64,000 nucleotides of DNA from Pseudovibrio ascidiaceicola (GCF_900114245.1 NZ_FOSK01000006.1:1-64000), one strand, 5' to 3'; shown: positions 9,039 to 18,359, counted from the stretch's first letter. A program made the numbers and translations. Notes: generated by a model from the letters alone, not told the origin.

Positions 9039-10307
9039 ATGTCGGTTTCTCTTGCTGTTTCCGCCCTCATCTTCCTTGGAATTGCGGTGCGCCAGTGGCT
9101 TCCTCCCATGGTGCGGATCTGGCACATCATGCTGGCGGGGGCGGTTGTGTTGTTGATGCTGGGAGAGATTAAGCCTGTGGCTGCGTTTCATGCGGTGGAC
9201 TGGCAGTTGATCTTCTATCTGTTTGCCGTGTTCAGCATTGCCTCATCGCTGTATGATACCGGGCTTTCGCAGGACATCGCGGATATGTTGTTGAAGCGGG
9301 CCAACGCTGGTGTGGCGCTGCTGTGGTTCATTGTGGCCTCTGCGATTTGTGCGGCGGTGCTGACCAATGATGCAGCGGCGGTGATTGGCGTGCCGATCGC
9401 TATTATCCTGAGCCGTGCGTTTAAATGGAAGCTGTCGGTGGTGCTAGTGGCGCTGTGTGCGGCGGTGACGGTTGGTTCCATGGTCTCCCCTGTTGGAAAC
9501 CCTCAGAATATTCTGGTGGTGAATGCCGCCAATTTTCAGAATATGCTGGCAACGTTCATTGTGTGGGCTCTGGTGCCAGGGGCCATCTGCCTTGTGGCTG
9601 TTTTCTTCCGCTTCCATCAGCTGGTGAAGAAGAATGGGTCGGACGAGAGTACACTGGTATCTGAAGAGGTGGAAACGCAGGCAGAGGCGGTTGAGGTGAG
9701 CCGTCGGCAATGGCCTGCGATGGTCTCCGCCCTGTTGCTGGTGGGTATCATCACGGGTGATAGTTTGGGCCGGACGTACTTTCACCTTGGCCCGCTGCCA
9801 TTTGGCTGGGTGGGGCTGGTGTCTTGTTTGCCGATCTATCTGGCGGGGGATGAGCGACTGCGGGTCTTCAAGGAAGTGGACTGGGCAACGCTGATCTTCT
9901 TCGTGGCCATGTTTATTGTGACTGGGGCGCTCTACCAGTCCGGCTCTTTGCAGTATCTGCTTGGTTCCTTGCAGGGGGAACTGGGGGATCTGACCGTGAC
10001 TGCATTGGTGAGCTTCTGGGCCAGCCAGTTGTTTTCCAACGTGCCTGTGGTGGAGCTTTACCTGAAGCTGCTGGATGGCGGCGAAACCGCCACCTTCATG
10101 ATGCTCTCCACCATCTCCACCGTGGCCGGAAACCTCTTCATCATCTCCGCCGCCAGCAACGTCATCGTCGTCCAACAAGCTGAGAAATTCGGTGCCACCC
10201 CCTTCACCTTCTGGCAATTCTGCTGGTGGATGCTGCCGATTACGGTGTTCTGCGTGGCGGTGAGCTATGGCTGGATTGTGGGGTTGGTGGCGTTGGTATT
10301 GGGGTGA
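9039..10307 (+). CDS. ArsB/NhaD-type ion or anion permease
   Basis: A 422-residue polytopic protein of the ion-transporter superfamily that includes ArsB, NhaD and CitT. The two re-entrant signatures are LTNDAAAVIGVPIAI near residue 108 and SPVGNPQN near 150; a second half repeats the fold (SNVPVVELYLKLL near 335). About 11 membrane segments. A GAGG site lies before ATG 9039. No arsenic genes are nearby, so arsenite export is unlikely; sodium/proton exchange or a small organic anion is possible. It appears to be transcribed alone. Confidence 0.75.
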   Translation: MSVSLAVSALIFLGIAVRQWLPPMVRIWHIMLAGAVVLLMLGEIKPVAAFHAVDWQLIFYLFAVFSIASSLYDTGLSQDIADMLLKRANAGVALLWFIVASAICAAVLTNDAAAVIGVPIAIILSRAFKWKLSVVLVALCAAVTVGSMVSPVGNPQNILVVNAANFQNMLATFIVWALVPGAICLVAVFFRFHQLVKKNGSDESTLVSEEVETQAEAVEVSRRQWPAMVSALLLVGIITGDSLGRTYFHLGPLPFGWVGLVSCLPIYLAGDERLRVFKEVDWATLIFFVAMFIVTGALYQSGSLQYLLGSLQGELGDLTVTALVSFWASQLFSNVPVVELYLKLLDGGETATFMMLSTISTVAGNLFIISAASNVIVVQQAEKFGATPFTFWQFCWWMLPITVFCVAVSYGWIVGLVALVLG

Positions 10308-10400
10308 GTTTTGGGGCTTTGGTTGGGTGGCGTCTTCTCAAGCAGTTGGCTTATTATCTCTCAATAATTAATGCTTTTTCAGTTGCTCTTGCTAACGGGA

Positions 10401-11450
10401 TTAGTTTTTGCGAATTCTGAGGAATGTTGGTTGGTCAATATCAGTCTTACCAATTAACTCAAACTGATCTAACTGATCCGGTGCCTCATTAGCTGCAGAT
10501 TGGCTTGTGCTCTGATTCAACGTTTTCTTAATGGCTAAAGAAGAAAATTCTGAGGTTGCAATTACAGTTGCAACTCGCATCTTTTTATCAGTATCCATTT
10601 TTGCATTTGCATCGCTAAAGTCCTGTAAGTTAAGCAGGATTGATTGTAACTCGAATAGATTTAAAAGCGTGTGATTGTAAAGAATATAGCCATAGAATGC
10701 TGGGCCGTTGCCTTGTCCGAGTACTGTAAAATTTTGCTTTATTTCGGTAGGGCCTTTAATTCCTTTACGTGCGCGATATTCAATGATCCGTGGCCCTGCT
10801 TGAATAACATCTTTACAGTTGTCAGGGTTAGTAACTCGTTGGTTCAGTGTGATTGGCGTATAGTTTTCAAATGCATTAAACACGACCAACCGTGAGCCTT
10901 TGCCATCACCTTCATTTAAGCAAAGAATAGCACTCTTAAAGCTGCTTCTAGTATCTTGAGATGCAAGGTTTTTTCCACTGATACGAAGGTATCCTGAAGG
11001 AATAAACAACTCGTTGTTTTGAGGGTACCCAGCTGCGGCAATCACAAGTGCCTCAGGCGAATTTTGAACCACAGATTTTATGTTGAACTCAAGTGTAGGG
11101 TCTTCGTCTTTACGGTCAACATCAATGATGCTCGGCACCTCACCTGCCTCGCTAGATCCAGTTAACTCCAACTTGAACTCTGACAAGGCAAACCTAAGGA
11201 TAGTTAAGTTTATGGGGGTTCCTTCTTTTTTTATACAAGCATGTTTTTTCTCAAGTGCGGGTGCAACCTCTGTCCACGAACTCGGATGACAGTTCATTTT
11301 GTCGGCCTGAACACTGTTTTCTGCTGATGCAGTGCCGGAAAGCAATGGAAATAGCATCCAACTATATAGAACCAATGATGAAAAAGGATTCATAAATGAA
11401 GGGTTGATGAAATACATTGGCAGCACTTTTCTATCTTTGACCGGTTTCAT
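10401..11450 (-). CDS. Exported protein of unknown function (AT-rich pair, gene 2)
   Basis: A 349-residue protein I do not recognise. A hydrophobic stretch near residues 24-43 ending TASAENS looks like a signal peptide, so the mature part (about 305 aa) should be periplasmic or outside. It has three or four Cys in the mature part, suitable for disulfides. The first ATG overlaps the end of the upstream gene by 20 bases; starts at codons 12 or 20 would also keep the signal peptide. Codon use and composition are clearly more AT-rich than the neighbours, which suggests acquisition by transfer. Confidence 0.6.
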   Translation of the reverse strand: MKPVKDRKVLPMYFINPSFMNPFSSLVLYSWMLFPLLSGTASAENSVQADKMNCHPSSWTEVAPALEKKHACIKKEGTPINLTILRFALSEFKLELTGSSEAGEVPSIIDVDRKDEDPTLEFNIKSVVQNSPEALVIAAAGYPQNNELFIPSGYLRISGKNLASQDTRSSFKSAILCLNEGDGKGSRLVVFNAFENYTPITLNQRVTNPDNCKDVIQAGPRIIEYRARKGIKGPTEIKQNFTVLGQGNGPAFYGYILYNHTLLNLFELQSILLNLQDFSDANAKMDTDKKMRVATVIATSEFSSLAIKKTLNQSTSQSAANEAPDQLDQFELIGKTDIDQPTFLRIRKN

Positions 11451-12252
11451 TCTTCGCCTGACGACTCAATGCTCGTCTAACTGAAAATAGGATTGAAATC
11501 GGTTTATCGAGTAGATTTGAATGTGCTCCGATATTTTCAGGTGGCTTGAGTTGGAAATCAAATTTTTGGTATTCTGGTCTTTCAGTTATCAACTCTTCAA
11601 ACTCAAATACTTCGATTGGAGTCCCTCGCATGAACGGTTTGGCTTTCATCCAGTTCTGCGCGTGAGTATCTCTATATCGATCTACAACTTGGCCATTAAG
11701 TTGAAACAAAAGAAGATTCTTAAGGCTGTTTCTGTAAGCATCTCCAATATTGATCATCAGAGAAATTTTGTCTCCTTTCGTCAGAGGAAGTATGACTTCT
11801 TTGCTTTCTTCAAATTTGGAAAAACTTATATTTTGTATCCAAAATCCATCAGGCTGATCGGATAAGGACCGGATAATGTGATCAATGTTATTGGAATTGT
11901 ATAGTGTTTCATTCTTTACAGCTTTCAGTTCATTTTTGAAATTTGCTTGTACAATTGAAAACGTCTCTTTTACAGATATCAGCTCATCCTCAAAACTCGT
12001 TTGTTGAGTTGAAATCGTCTCAGATAGTTCTTCTTTCACTGTATTCATTTGCGTGAAGAAGAAAGCATATCCAGCACCCAGAGCTATTAGCGTCATAACA
12101 AACGGCATCGCACTTCGTCTAATTTCAATGCCACCTGCCGCAAAGAATTCCAGGATGGTTTGAAATATTCCGATTTTCTCAACAACGGGGTCATCAGCAG
12201 GTTTAGGTGAAGCTGCCGAAGGGTTTGGGTGATCGACTGCATCTGAGCTCAT
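11431..12252 (-). CDS. Membrane-anchored coiled-coil protein of unknown function (AT-rich pair, gene 1)
   Basis: A 273-residue protein with no family I can name. A cytoplasmic N-terminus of about 45 residues is followed by one membrane helix (MPFVMTLIALGAGYAFFF, about 48-66), a heptad-like region (KEELSETISTQQTSFEDELISVKETFSIVQ, about 72-115) and a C-terminal globular part. Topology should be N-in/C-out, with the coiled coil outside the membrane. It overlaps gene 2 by 20 bases, so the two are co-transcribed and their exported parts could interact (inference). It shares the low G+C of its partner. Confidence 0.6.
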   Translation of the reverse strand: MSSDAVDHPNPSAASPKPADDPVVEKIGIFQTILEFFAAGGIEIRRSAMPFVMTLIALGAGYAFFFTQMNTVKEELSETISTQQTSFEDELISVKETFSIVQANFKNELKAVKNETLYNSNNIDHIIRSLSDQPDGFWIQNISFSKFEESKEVILPLTKGDKISLMINIGDAYRNSLKNLLLFQLNGQVVDRYRDTHAQNWMKAKPFMRGTPIEVFEFEELITERPEYQKFDFQLKPPENIGAHSNLLDKPISILFSVRRALSRQAKNETGQR

Positions 12253-12440
12253 GTGTGTTACCGTGTGTTCAAGTGGGTAATGTAAAACTATTGTAATTAT
12301 ATTGTTTTCAATATTTACATTATACTGCGGAGAATGAAAAAATAAAGCTAGTTATATTATAGTTATACCTGAGGATTATTTTGGTGACGAGTTGTTGTCT
12401 CAAATCTGACTTAAAGGAGGATAAGTGCTCTTGAAACCAA

Positions 12441-12480
12441 AAAAGACCGAAAGCGCCCCCGTCGCTTTCGGTCTTTTTTC
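12441..12480. terminator. Bidirectional intrinsic terminator
   Basis: Perfect 11-bp stem GACCGAAAGCG (12445-12455) / CGCTTTCGGTC (12463-12473), with A-runs on the left and T-runs on the right. It works for hpd on the minus strand and for any + strand transcript. Confidence 0.85.
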
Positions 12481-12498
12481 TAGCAGGTCAACTGCTAG

Positions 12499-13611
12499 TT
12501 ACTCTGCTGCGTCTTGTTTGATGACGCCGCGTTGGATCTGGTCTTCTTCTATGCTCTCAAAAAGGGCGCGGAAGTTGCCTTCGCCGAAGCCTTCGTCGCC
12601 TTTGCGCTGGATGAACTCGAAGAAGATTGGGCCGATGACGGTTTTGGAGAAGATCTGTAGCAGGATCTTTGTCATGCCGCCGCCAATGACGCCTTCGCCA
12701 TCAATGAGGATGCCGTGTTTGGCCATGCGGTCGAGTGGCTCGGTGTGGCCGTTTACGCGCTCGGCGCTGCGGTCATAATAAGTCTGTGGTGGGCCGGGCA
12801 TGAACTTGAGGCCATCTTCTGCCAGCTTGTCGGTGGCCTCATAGATGTCATCGGTGCCAACCGCGATGTGCTGGATGCCTTCGCCCTTGTACTTGCGCAA
12901 GTACTCTTCGATCTGGCTGGTGTCGTCCTTGGACTCGTTCAGCGGAATGCGGATTTTGCCACATGGGGATGTGATCGCGCGGCTGACGAGGCCGGTGATG
13001 CGGCCATCGATGTCGAAGAAATGGATCTGTTTGAAGTTGAAGAGCTCGCGGTAGAATGCCCACCACTTGTCCATGTTGCCGCGATAGACGTTATGGGTCA
13101 GGTGGTCGAGGTAATAGAAGCTCTTGCCGGTCGGTTTTGCATCCGCTTCGCCCAGCCAGTCGAACTCTTGTGAGTAGGCGGAGCCTTTGTCGCCGTATTT
13201 GTCGATGAAGTAGAGCAGGGAGCCGCCGATGCCTTTGATTGCAGGGGCGTCGAGAGTTTTGTCGGAGCCGGTGTAGGCTTCCGCCCCGCGACTGACCGCA
13301 TGCTCAAAGGTCTTTTGTGCATCCACAACACGCCATGCCATGGACGGCGCGCATGGGCCGTGCTCGTCAATGAAGCGGGAGGCGAAGCTGTTTGGCTCGG
13401 CGTTGAGGATGTAGTTCACATCACCCTGACGGTAGAGCGTGATGTTTTTGCTTTTGTGCTTTGCGACAGGCGCAAAACCCATGCGGCGGAAGAGAACGTC
13501 CAGCTTTTCCGGCTCTGGGTGGGCAAATTCAACGAACTCGAAGCCGTCGGTGCCAGCAGGGTTTTCTGCTGTAATCTCAGCTGGTCCTGCATCATGCGGA
13601 AATGGGCCCAT
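12499..13611 (-). CDS. hpd: 4-hydroxyphenylpyruvate dioxygenase
   Basis: Converts 4-hydroxyphenylpyruvate plus O2 to homogentisate in tyrosine and phenylalanine breakdown; cytoplasmic non-haem iron enzyme. With the start at ATG 13611 (370 aa) the Fe(II) ligands are His170 (LDHLTHNVYRG), His248 (IQHIAVGTDD) and Glu332 (FFEFIQRKG), all in place. Two VOC domains, at about 20-145 and 165-340. A GAGGAGGAA ribosome site lies just before 13611, so the upstream in-frame codon at 13629 is not the start. No hmgA or fumarylacetoacetase gene is adjacent. The divergent AsnC regulator is the likely controller. Confidence 0.95.
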   Translation of the reverse strand: MGPFPHDAGPAEITAENPAGTDGFEFVEFAHPEPEKLDVLFRRMGFAPVAKHKSKNITLYRQGDVNYILNAEPNSFASRFIDEHGPCAPSMAWRVVDAQKTFEHAVSRGAEAYTGSDKTLDAPAIKGIGGSLLYFIDKYGDKGSAYSQEFDWLGEADAKPTGKSFYYLDHLTHNVYRGNMDKWWAFYRELFNFKQIHFFDIDGRITGLVSRAITSPCGKIRIPLNESKDDTSQIEEYLRKYKGEGIQHIAVGTDDIYEATDKLAEDGLKFMPGPPQTYYDRSAERVNGHTEPLDRMAKHGILIDGEGVIGGGMTKILLQIFSKTVIGPIFFEFIQRKGDEGFGEGNFRALFESIEEDQIQRGVIKQDAAE

Positions 13612-13689
13612 TTGTTCCTCCTCAAACAAGGCGATGAAGGCTGTTTGTCATCGTTTGATACGATGAAAACTGCCTTCCTATTCGTTCTG

Positions 13690-13737
13690 CGTATCTTTGT
13701 CCGAAAACCGGTTCCCACTTTTCGGCGATACACTGCA
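13690..13737. repeat. Palindromic intergenic repeat, copy 1
   Basis: About 48 bp: an outer TGCGTAT / GATAC arm and an inner CCGAAAA / TTTTCGG stem around CCGGT. It matches copy 2 at 14322-14369, on the other side of the AsnC gene. Elements with a CCGAAAACCGGT...CTTTTCGG core are common extragenic repeats in Rhizobiales-type genomes (from memory, not searched). Confidence 0.6.
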
Positions 13738-13841
13738 ATTTAGAGTCATTCTGAAATATCTGTGGCGCGACAGGTTTGCATTCTTACGTAAAATCACGCA
13801 GTATATGCACAAATTGTGCGTCATATGTTGATTTGGTGCGA

Positions 13842-14312
13842 ATGATGATTGAGCTTGACCAGTTTGACCTTAAGTTACTTGCAGCGCTGCAGGAAGACGC
13901 CAGCCAGACCAATCAGGAATTGGGGGAGGTGATTCACCTTTCTGCCTCTCAAGTTTCGCGCCGGCGGACACGGTTGGAGCAGGAGCGGGTGATCCGCCGA
14001 TATAAGGCTGATCTTTCGCCGGAATATCTGGGGCTGGATGTGATGGCGTTTGTTGGGGTGGCGCTGGCCACGCACAACAAGGAAAACGCCCGCTTGTTTC
14101 GAGATTTGGTGCGCACCATCCCAAGCGTGCAAGAAGCCTACGCCATGACGGGGGACATGGATTACATGCTCAAGATCCGGGTGAAAGATCTGAAGGCCTT
14201 GAGCGAGGTGATCAACAATGATCTGCTGCCCCATGAAGCGGTGCAGAATGTGCGCAGCTCCATCGCGATGGATACTCTGCGGGACGACAATCATTTGCCG
14301 CTTGGGCAGTAG
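13842..14312 (+). CDS. Lrp/AsnC family transcriptional regulator
   Basis: A 156-residue Lrp/AsnC regulator. N-terminal winged HTH (ELDQFDLKLLAALQEDA, then LSASQVSRRRTRLEQERVI as recognition helix, about 5-55) and a RAM/ligand-binding domain (about 70-150) with the turn YAMTGDMDYMLKIRV. Two adjacent ATGs at 13842 and 13845 are possible starts; earlier in-frame codons are not conserved. It diverges from hpd, a common arrangement in alphaproteobacteria, so it probably controls hpd in response to an aromatic amino acid or its keto acid (inference). Confidence 0.85.
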   Translation: MMIELDQFDLKLLAALQEDASQTNQELGEVIHLSASQVSRRRTRLEQERVIRRYKADLSPEYLGLDVMAFVGVALATHNKENARLFRDLVRTIPSVQEAYAMTGDMDYMLKIRVKDLKALSEVINNDLLPHEAVQNVRSSIAMDTLRDDNHLPLGQ

Positions 14313-14321
14313 ATTAACTGA

Positions 14322-14369
14322 TGCGTATTCTAATCCGAAAACCGGTGTCCTCCTTTCGGGAATACGCTG
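14322..14369. repeat. Palindromic intergenic repeat, copy 2
   Basis: Perfect outer arms GCGTATTC / GAATACGC enclose an inner CCGAAA / TTTCGG stem. It is the same element as at 13690-13737. It lies 10 bases after the AsnC stop, where it could also act as an RNA 3' end. Confidence 0.6.
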
Positions 14370-14495
14370 TCAAACATTACAATTTTGTCAGGTTGTGTTT
14401 TTGCGGGATGGGGCATCTTGAAGTGAAAACTTTGGGTTCCCATCTCCATAGAGATTTGACGGGTAACGTCCAAAAGCAAAGGGATAGGTTTACAG

Positions 14496-15266
14496 ATGTT
14501 CGACAGCAAGGCACTTCTTGATCAGTTCTTAGGTTCCAACGGAGGCAATCAGGCCCGTGGTGCTTTGGACAAAGGGCAGTCGTACATCAAAAACAATGCT
14601 GGTGGCCTTGCTGGTGGTGCCGTTGCTGGTGGTTTGGCCGGATACCTTCTTGGTAGCAAGAAGGGTAAGAAACTTGGCAAAAAGGCCGTGAAATACGGCG
14701 GCATGGCGCTGGTTGGTGGCCTTGCCTACAAAGCATTCCAGACATGGCAAGACGGTAAGAACAATGGCGGCGGCGGTGCAGCTGCGCCTCATGGTTCTGC
14801 GCAGGCACAGGCAACGCCCGCAACCGTTGTACCTGTACCAGAACCGCTTGCCTTGCCGGACCCGACTGGTACTGCGTTTGACCCGGATGCAGGTGCTGGC
14901 GATGCCAAAGAGTTTGCTATGGCGCTGATCGTTGCGATGATCCAGGCGGCCAAGGCAGATGGCACTGTGGACGGCGATGAAATGCAGCGCATTTTTGAGA
15001 AGCTGGATGAGCTTGGTCTGGGTGCTGAAGAAAAAGCGTTTGTGCTGGATGAGATGCGTGCGCCGCTGGACATTGACCGTGTGGTGGCGTTTGCGACTTG
15101 CCCGGAAACAGCTGCTGAGATTTACACTGCATCCCGTCTTGCGATTGACCCGAACCTTCCGGCAGAGCAGGCTTATCTGATGATGCTTGCTGCACGGTTG
15201 GAGCTGGATAGTGGTTTGGTTACGGAGCTGGACAAGGCGATTGCGGCGGCTCAAGCGCAAGCCTGA
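14496..15266 (+). CDS. TerB/DUF533 (YebE-like) family protein
   Basis: A 256-residue protein. The N-terminal part has a Gly-rich hydrophobic hairpin (GGLAGGAVAGGLAGYLLGS at about 37-55, then GGMALVGGLAY) that probably inserts in the inner membrane. After a Pro/Ala linker (about 90-135) comes a TerB-like helical domain with acidic sites (AAKADGTVDGDEMQRI, about 155-170), as in tellurite-resistance TerB and E. coli YebE. The biochemical role is unknown; the family is linked to envelope stress in some enterics. A good AAGGGATAGG site precedes ATG 14496. Monocistronic. Confidence 0.85.
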   Translation: MFDSKALLDQFLGSNGGNQARGALDKGQSYIKNNAGGLAGGAVAGGLAGYLLGSKKGKKLGKKAVKYGGMALVGGLAYKAFQTWQDGKNNGGGGAAAPHGSAQAQATPATVVPVPEPLALPDPTGTAFDPDAGAGDAKEFAMALIVAMIQAAKADGTVDGDEMQRIFEKLDELGLGAEEKAFVLDEMRAPLDIDRVVAFATCPETAAEIYTASRLAIDPNLPAEQAYLMMLAARLELDSGLVTELDKAIAAAQAQA

Positions 15267-15351
15267 ATGCGCTGATATTTGAATTGCTCGCAAATCGGGT
15301 GGTTACGGTTTGCGGAAGGCCATAGGTTGCTCCCAACTTGAGGAGTGACCT

Positions 15352-15819
15352 ATGGCTTTTTTTATTTCTGGATTGAAATCCAACGAGTTTGAAGCATTGA
15401 ATGGCCTGAGCGAAGAGCAGCTGGCAAAGCGTAATGTGGTTGTTTACGTGGCTGATGAGAAACCGGGTTTCCCCTGCCGTGTCACACTGGATGACGCTGA
15501 AGTTGGGGAGCGGGTGTTTTTGCTGAACTATGCTTACCAGCCAAATGACACGCCTTACAAAGCCTCTCATGCGATTTTTGTGCGCGAGAATGCAGCGGAT
15601 GCAACGCCGTATGAGAATGAGGTTCCGGTGTCGCTTTCCTCTCGCTTGTTATCGCTGCGCGGGTTTGATGCAAACCACATGATGATTGAAGCTGATATCG
15701 CGCAAGGGGCCGATATCAAACCGATGCTGGAAGGCTTCTTTGAGAACCCGGATGTCTCTTACATTCAAATGCATTATGCACGGCGCGGTTGCTTTGCGGC
15801 GGTGGCTCATCGCGGGTGA
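15352..15819 (+). CDS. DUF1203 family protein
   Basis: A 155-residue soluble protein with the DUF1203 pattern: an ISGL N-terminus, PGFPCRVTLDDAEVGERVFLLNY near 43-65, SHAIFVRE near 75, and a C-terminal HYARRGCFAAVAHR. Function is unknown for the whole family. A GAGGAG site sits 7 bases before ATG 15352. It is not obviously linked to its neighbours. Confidence 0.85.
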   Translation: MAFFISGLKSNEFEALNGLSEEQLAKRNVVVYVADEKPGFPCRVTLDDAEVGERVFLLNYAYQPNDTPYKASHAIFVRENAADATPYENEVPVSLSSRLLSLRGFDANHMMIEADIAQGADIKPMLEGFFENPDVSYIQMHYARRGCFAAVAHRG

Positions 15820-15902
15820 TCTAAACATATCTTACTAGTGCAAACCTCCGGCTCAGTTTCTATCCTAGGCCACAAAGAGACTTAGGGCTTGGGAGGGCCG
15901 GC

Positions 15903-17513
15903 ATGCGCGCATTGGGAACCTGGGATTACATCGTGGTTGGGGCTGGCTCAGCGGGCTGCGTTGTTGCGAACCGACTTTCTCAGGATCCTGATGTGAAGGT
16001 GTTGCTGCTGGAAGCTGGCGGGAACGATAAACATCCGTGGGTTCATATCCCTGTTGGCTACTTGTACTGCATGGGCAATCCGCGCATGGACTGGGGGTTC
16101 CAGACCGAGGCGGAGCCGGGGCTGAACGGGCGTAAGCTGAACTACCCGCGTGGCAAGCTGCTGGGCGGGTGTTCTTCCATCAACGGAATGCTGTATTTGC
16201 GCGGTCAGGCGCAGGATTATGATAACTGGCGCCAGCTGGGACTGACTGGTTGGGGCTGGGATGATGTGCTGCCGTACTTCCTGAAGTCAGAGGATCACTA
16301 TGCCGGATCTTCCGAGGTGCATGGGGAAGGGGGAGAATGGCGCGTTGAAGAGCAGCGCTTGTCGTGGCCTATCCTCGACCGCTTCCGTGATGCTTGCGAA
16401 GAGGTTGGCATTCCGAAAATTGATGACTTCAACGGCGGTGATAACTTCGGCTCCTCGTATTTTCAGGTGAACCAGCGCAAGGGCGTGCGTTGGAGTACGT
16501 CCAAGGGGTTTTTGAAGCCAGCTGAGAACCGGGGGAACCTGAAGGTTCTGACCAATGCGCAGGCAACCGCGCTTGTGTTTGGCGGGCGTCGTGCGACTGG
16601 CGTTTGCATGATGGTGAATGGTGAGATGGCCTCGGCTGCCTGTACAGGAGAGATCATCCTGAGTGCGGGGGCTATTGGGTCGCCGCAAATTTTGGAACTG
16701 TCCGGCATTGGGTCTGGTGAGCGTTTGACCCAGCATGGGATCGACATGGTGCTGGACCAGCCTCAGGTGGGGGAGAACCTGCAGGACCATTTGCAGATCC
16801 GCAGTATCTATAAGGTTCAAAACACAGTGACCTTGAACCAGCGGGCGAACTCGTTGATTGGTAAGGCGAAAATTGCGGCTGAATATGCGCTGAGCCGGTC
16901 TGGTCCCATGTCCATGGCGCCAAGTCAGCTTGGGGTGTTTACGCGCTCCGACAGTTCTTATGAGACACCAAACATCGAGTATCACATTCAGCCGTTGTCG
17001 CTGGATAAGTTTGGTGATCCGCTACACGAGTTTCCAGCGATTACGGCCAGTGTTTGCAACTTGCGGCCAGAGTCTCGCGGCAGCGTTCATATCGGGTCTG
17101 GCAATGCGATTGCGCATCCAAAGATCCAGCCAAACTACCTTTCCGCCGAAAGTGATCGCCGTGTAGCAGCGGACAGTCTGCGTTTGACCCGCACGATTAT
17201 GGAGACCAGCGCGATGGCTGAGTTCTCTCCGGAGGAGTATCTGCCGGGTGCTCATATTGTTAGTGATGATGATCTTGCAATTGCAGCGGGCGACATTGGC
17301 ACCACGATCTTCCACCCTGTGGGGACGTGTTCCATGGGAGCTGTGGTTGATGAGCGGCTGAAGGTGAAGGGCATTGAGGGCCTGCGCGTCGTTGATGCTT
17401 CCATTATGCCACGCATCGTCTCTGGTAATACCAACTCCCCGACAATAATGATTGCGGAGAAAGCCTCTGATATGATCCGTGAGGACCGGAAGAATGCGGT
17501 GGTTGCTGCTTAG
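15903..17513 (+). CDS. GMC family FAD-dependent oxidoreductase (choline-dehydrogenase-like)
   Basis: A 536-residue flavoenzyme oxidising an alcohol. Dinucleotide fold VVGAGSAGCVVANRLS at 11-26 with the acidic end LLEAGG; GMC signature 1 at PRGKLLGGCSSINGMLYLRG (about 80-99); signature 2 GAIGSPQILELSGIG (about 256-270); C-terminal HPVGTCSMG and the NSPTIMIAEKASDMI helix, with the active-site His in the former and Asn in GNTNSP. No BetB or transport partner is adjacent, so the substrate is open; BetA and alkane-alcohol dehydrogenases are the nearest relatives. GGGAGGG site before ATG 15903. Confidence 0.88.
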   Translation: MRALGTWDYIVVGAGSAGCVVANRLSQDPDVKVLLLEAGGNDKHPWVHIPVGYLYCMGNPRMDWGFQTEAEPGLNGRKLNYPRGKLLGGCSSINGMLYLRGQAQDYDNWRQLGLTGWGWDDVLPYFLKSEDHYAGSSEVHGEGGEWRVEEQRLSWPILDRFRDACEEVGIPKIDDFNGGDNFGSSYFQVNQRKGVRWSTSKGFLKPAENRGNLKVLTNAQATALVFGGRRATGVCMMVNGEMASAACTGEIILSAGAIGSPQILELSGIGSGERLTQHGIDMVLDQPQVGENLQDHLQIRSIYKVQNTVTLNQRANSLIGKAKIAAEYALSRSGPMSMAPSQLGVFTRSDSSYETPNIEYHIQPLSLDKFGDPLHEFPAITASVCNLRPESRGSVHIGSGNAIAHPKIQPNYLSAESDRRVAADSLRLTRTIMETSAMAEFSPEEYLPGAHIVSDDDLAIAAGDIGTTIFHPVGTCSMGAVVDERLKVKGIEGLRVVDASIMPRIVSGNTNSPTIMIAEKASDMIREDRKNAVVAA

Positions 17514-17528
17514 GGGAGTGTCCTGCGG

Positions 17529-18215
17529 TTATTCGCATTCTTTTTCGCGTTCGAAGTAATCACGCAGCAAGCCTACTCGTTTGGGGCGGAAGGATTCCTC
17601 CAGGAACTCAACTGACTGGATCCGGTCGAGCCGGAACATGCGGAAATCTTCTCGTAGGCAGCACCAAGAGATCAGGGCCTGAACCTCGCTGAAGAAGTAG
17701 ATGGTGAGCGGCCAGACTTTGCGTTTTGACAGGCGGTCCTTCAGGTCCAGATAATTCAGAGACACCGCCTGTTCATTCCAAATTGCTTCGCGAAGACCGG
17801 GGAAGTCTGCCTCTGATGTAGGCGTGTTGCGCAAGATGTGGCTGCCGACTGTCGCATGCCGCAATCGTTGGCGCATACTTTGCGGAAGGCTTGCTTCCAA
17901 CTTCACCAAAGCATTTTGGGCTGCATACGTGAACTCTATGTTGCCAAGTTTAGCGACGGTATGCAGGCCAAGAGCCAGCGCTTCCACCTCATCAGCTTCA
18001 AAATGCATTGGCGGCAATGAGGGGTCTTCTGTCAGCGTGTAGCCGAACCCTGCTTCCCCATCGATGATTGCGCCAGAGGACCGAAGGCTTTGAATGTCGC
18101 GGTAGATGCTGCGCTCTGAAACTTCCATTTCCAAGGCCAGCCTTGATGCTGTCACCGGGGAAGGCAATCGCCGCAGGACTTGCATCAGACGAATTAAGCG
18201 GTCAGAGCGGCTCAC
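17529..18215 (-). CDS. YafY-type WYL-domain transcriptional regulator 1
   Basis: A 228-residue regulator. N-terminal HTH_11 (RLIRLMQVLRRLPSPVTASRLALEMEVSERSIYRDIQSL, about 6-44) plus a C-terminal WYL domain (about 140-215) with the KVWPLTIYFF and CCLREDFRMFRLDRIQSV segments. The start is GTG 18215, with TGGAG upstream. It diverges from the exported RidA at 18360 and is probably its regulator. It ends 15 bases from the convergent GMC gene. A second regulator of identical length and layout lies at 19884-20570. Confidence 0.85.
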   Translation of the reverse strand: MSRSDRLIRLMQVLRRLPSPVTASRLALEMEVSERSIYRDIQSLRSSGAIIDGEAGFGYTLTEDPSLPPMHFEADEVEALALGLHTVAKLGNIEFTYAAQNALVKLEASLPQSMRQRLRHATVGSHILRNTPTSEADFPGLREAIWNEQAVSLNYLDLKDRLSKRKVWPLTIYFFSEVQALISWCCLREDFRMFRLDRIQSVEFLEESFRPKRVGLLRDYFEREKECE

Positions 18216-18359
18216 GAACAGTCTCCAGTTTCAACATGTCTATGCATGATTGAGTTTGAGTATAACCATGCTGACAAGAATTGTCAGGAGCCCCTTCGTA
18301 TTTAGGTGCAGCACAGAGCTAACACATCAAGTTCCATGAAACTGGTCAAGGAAACCGGC

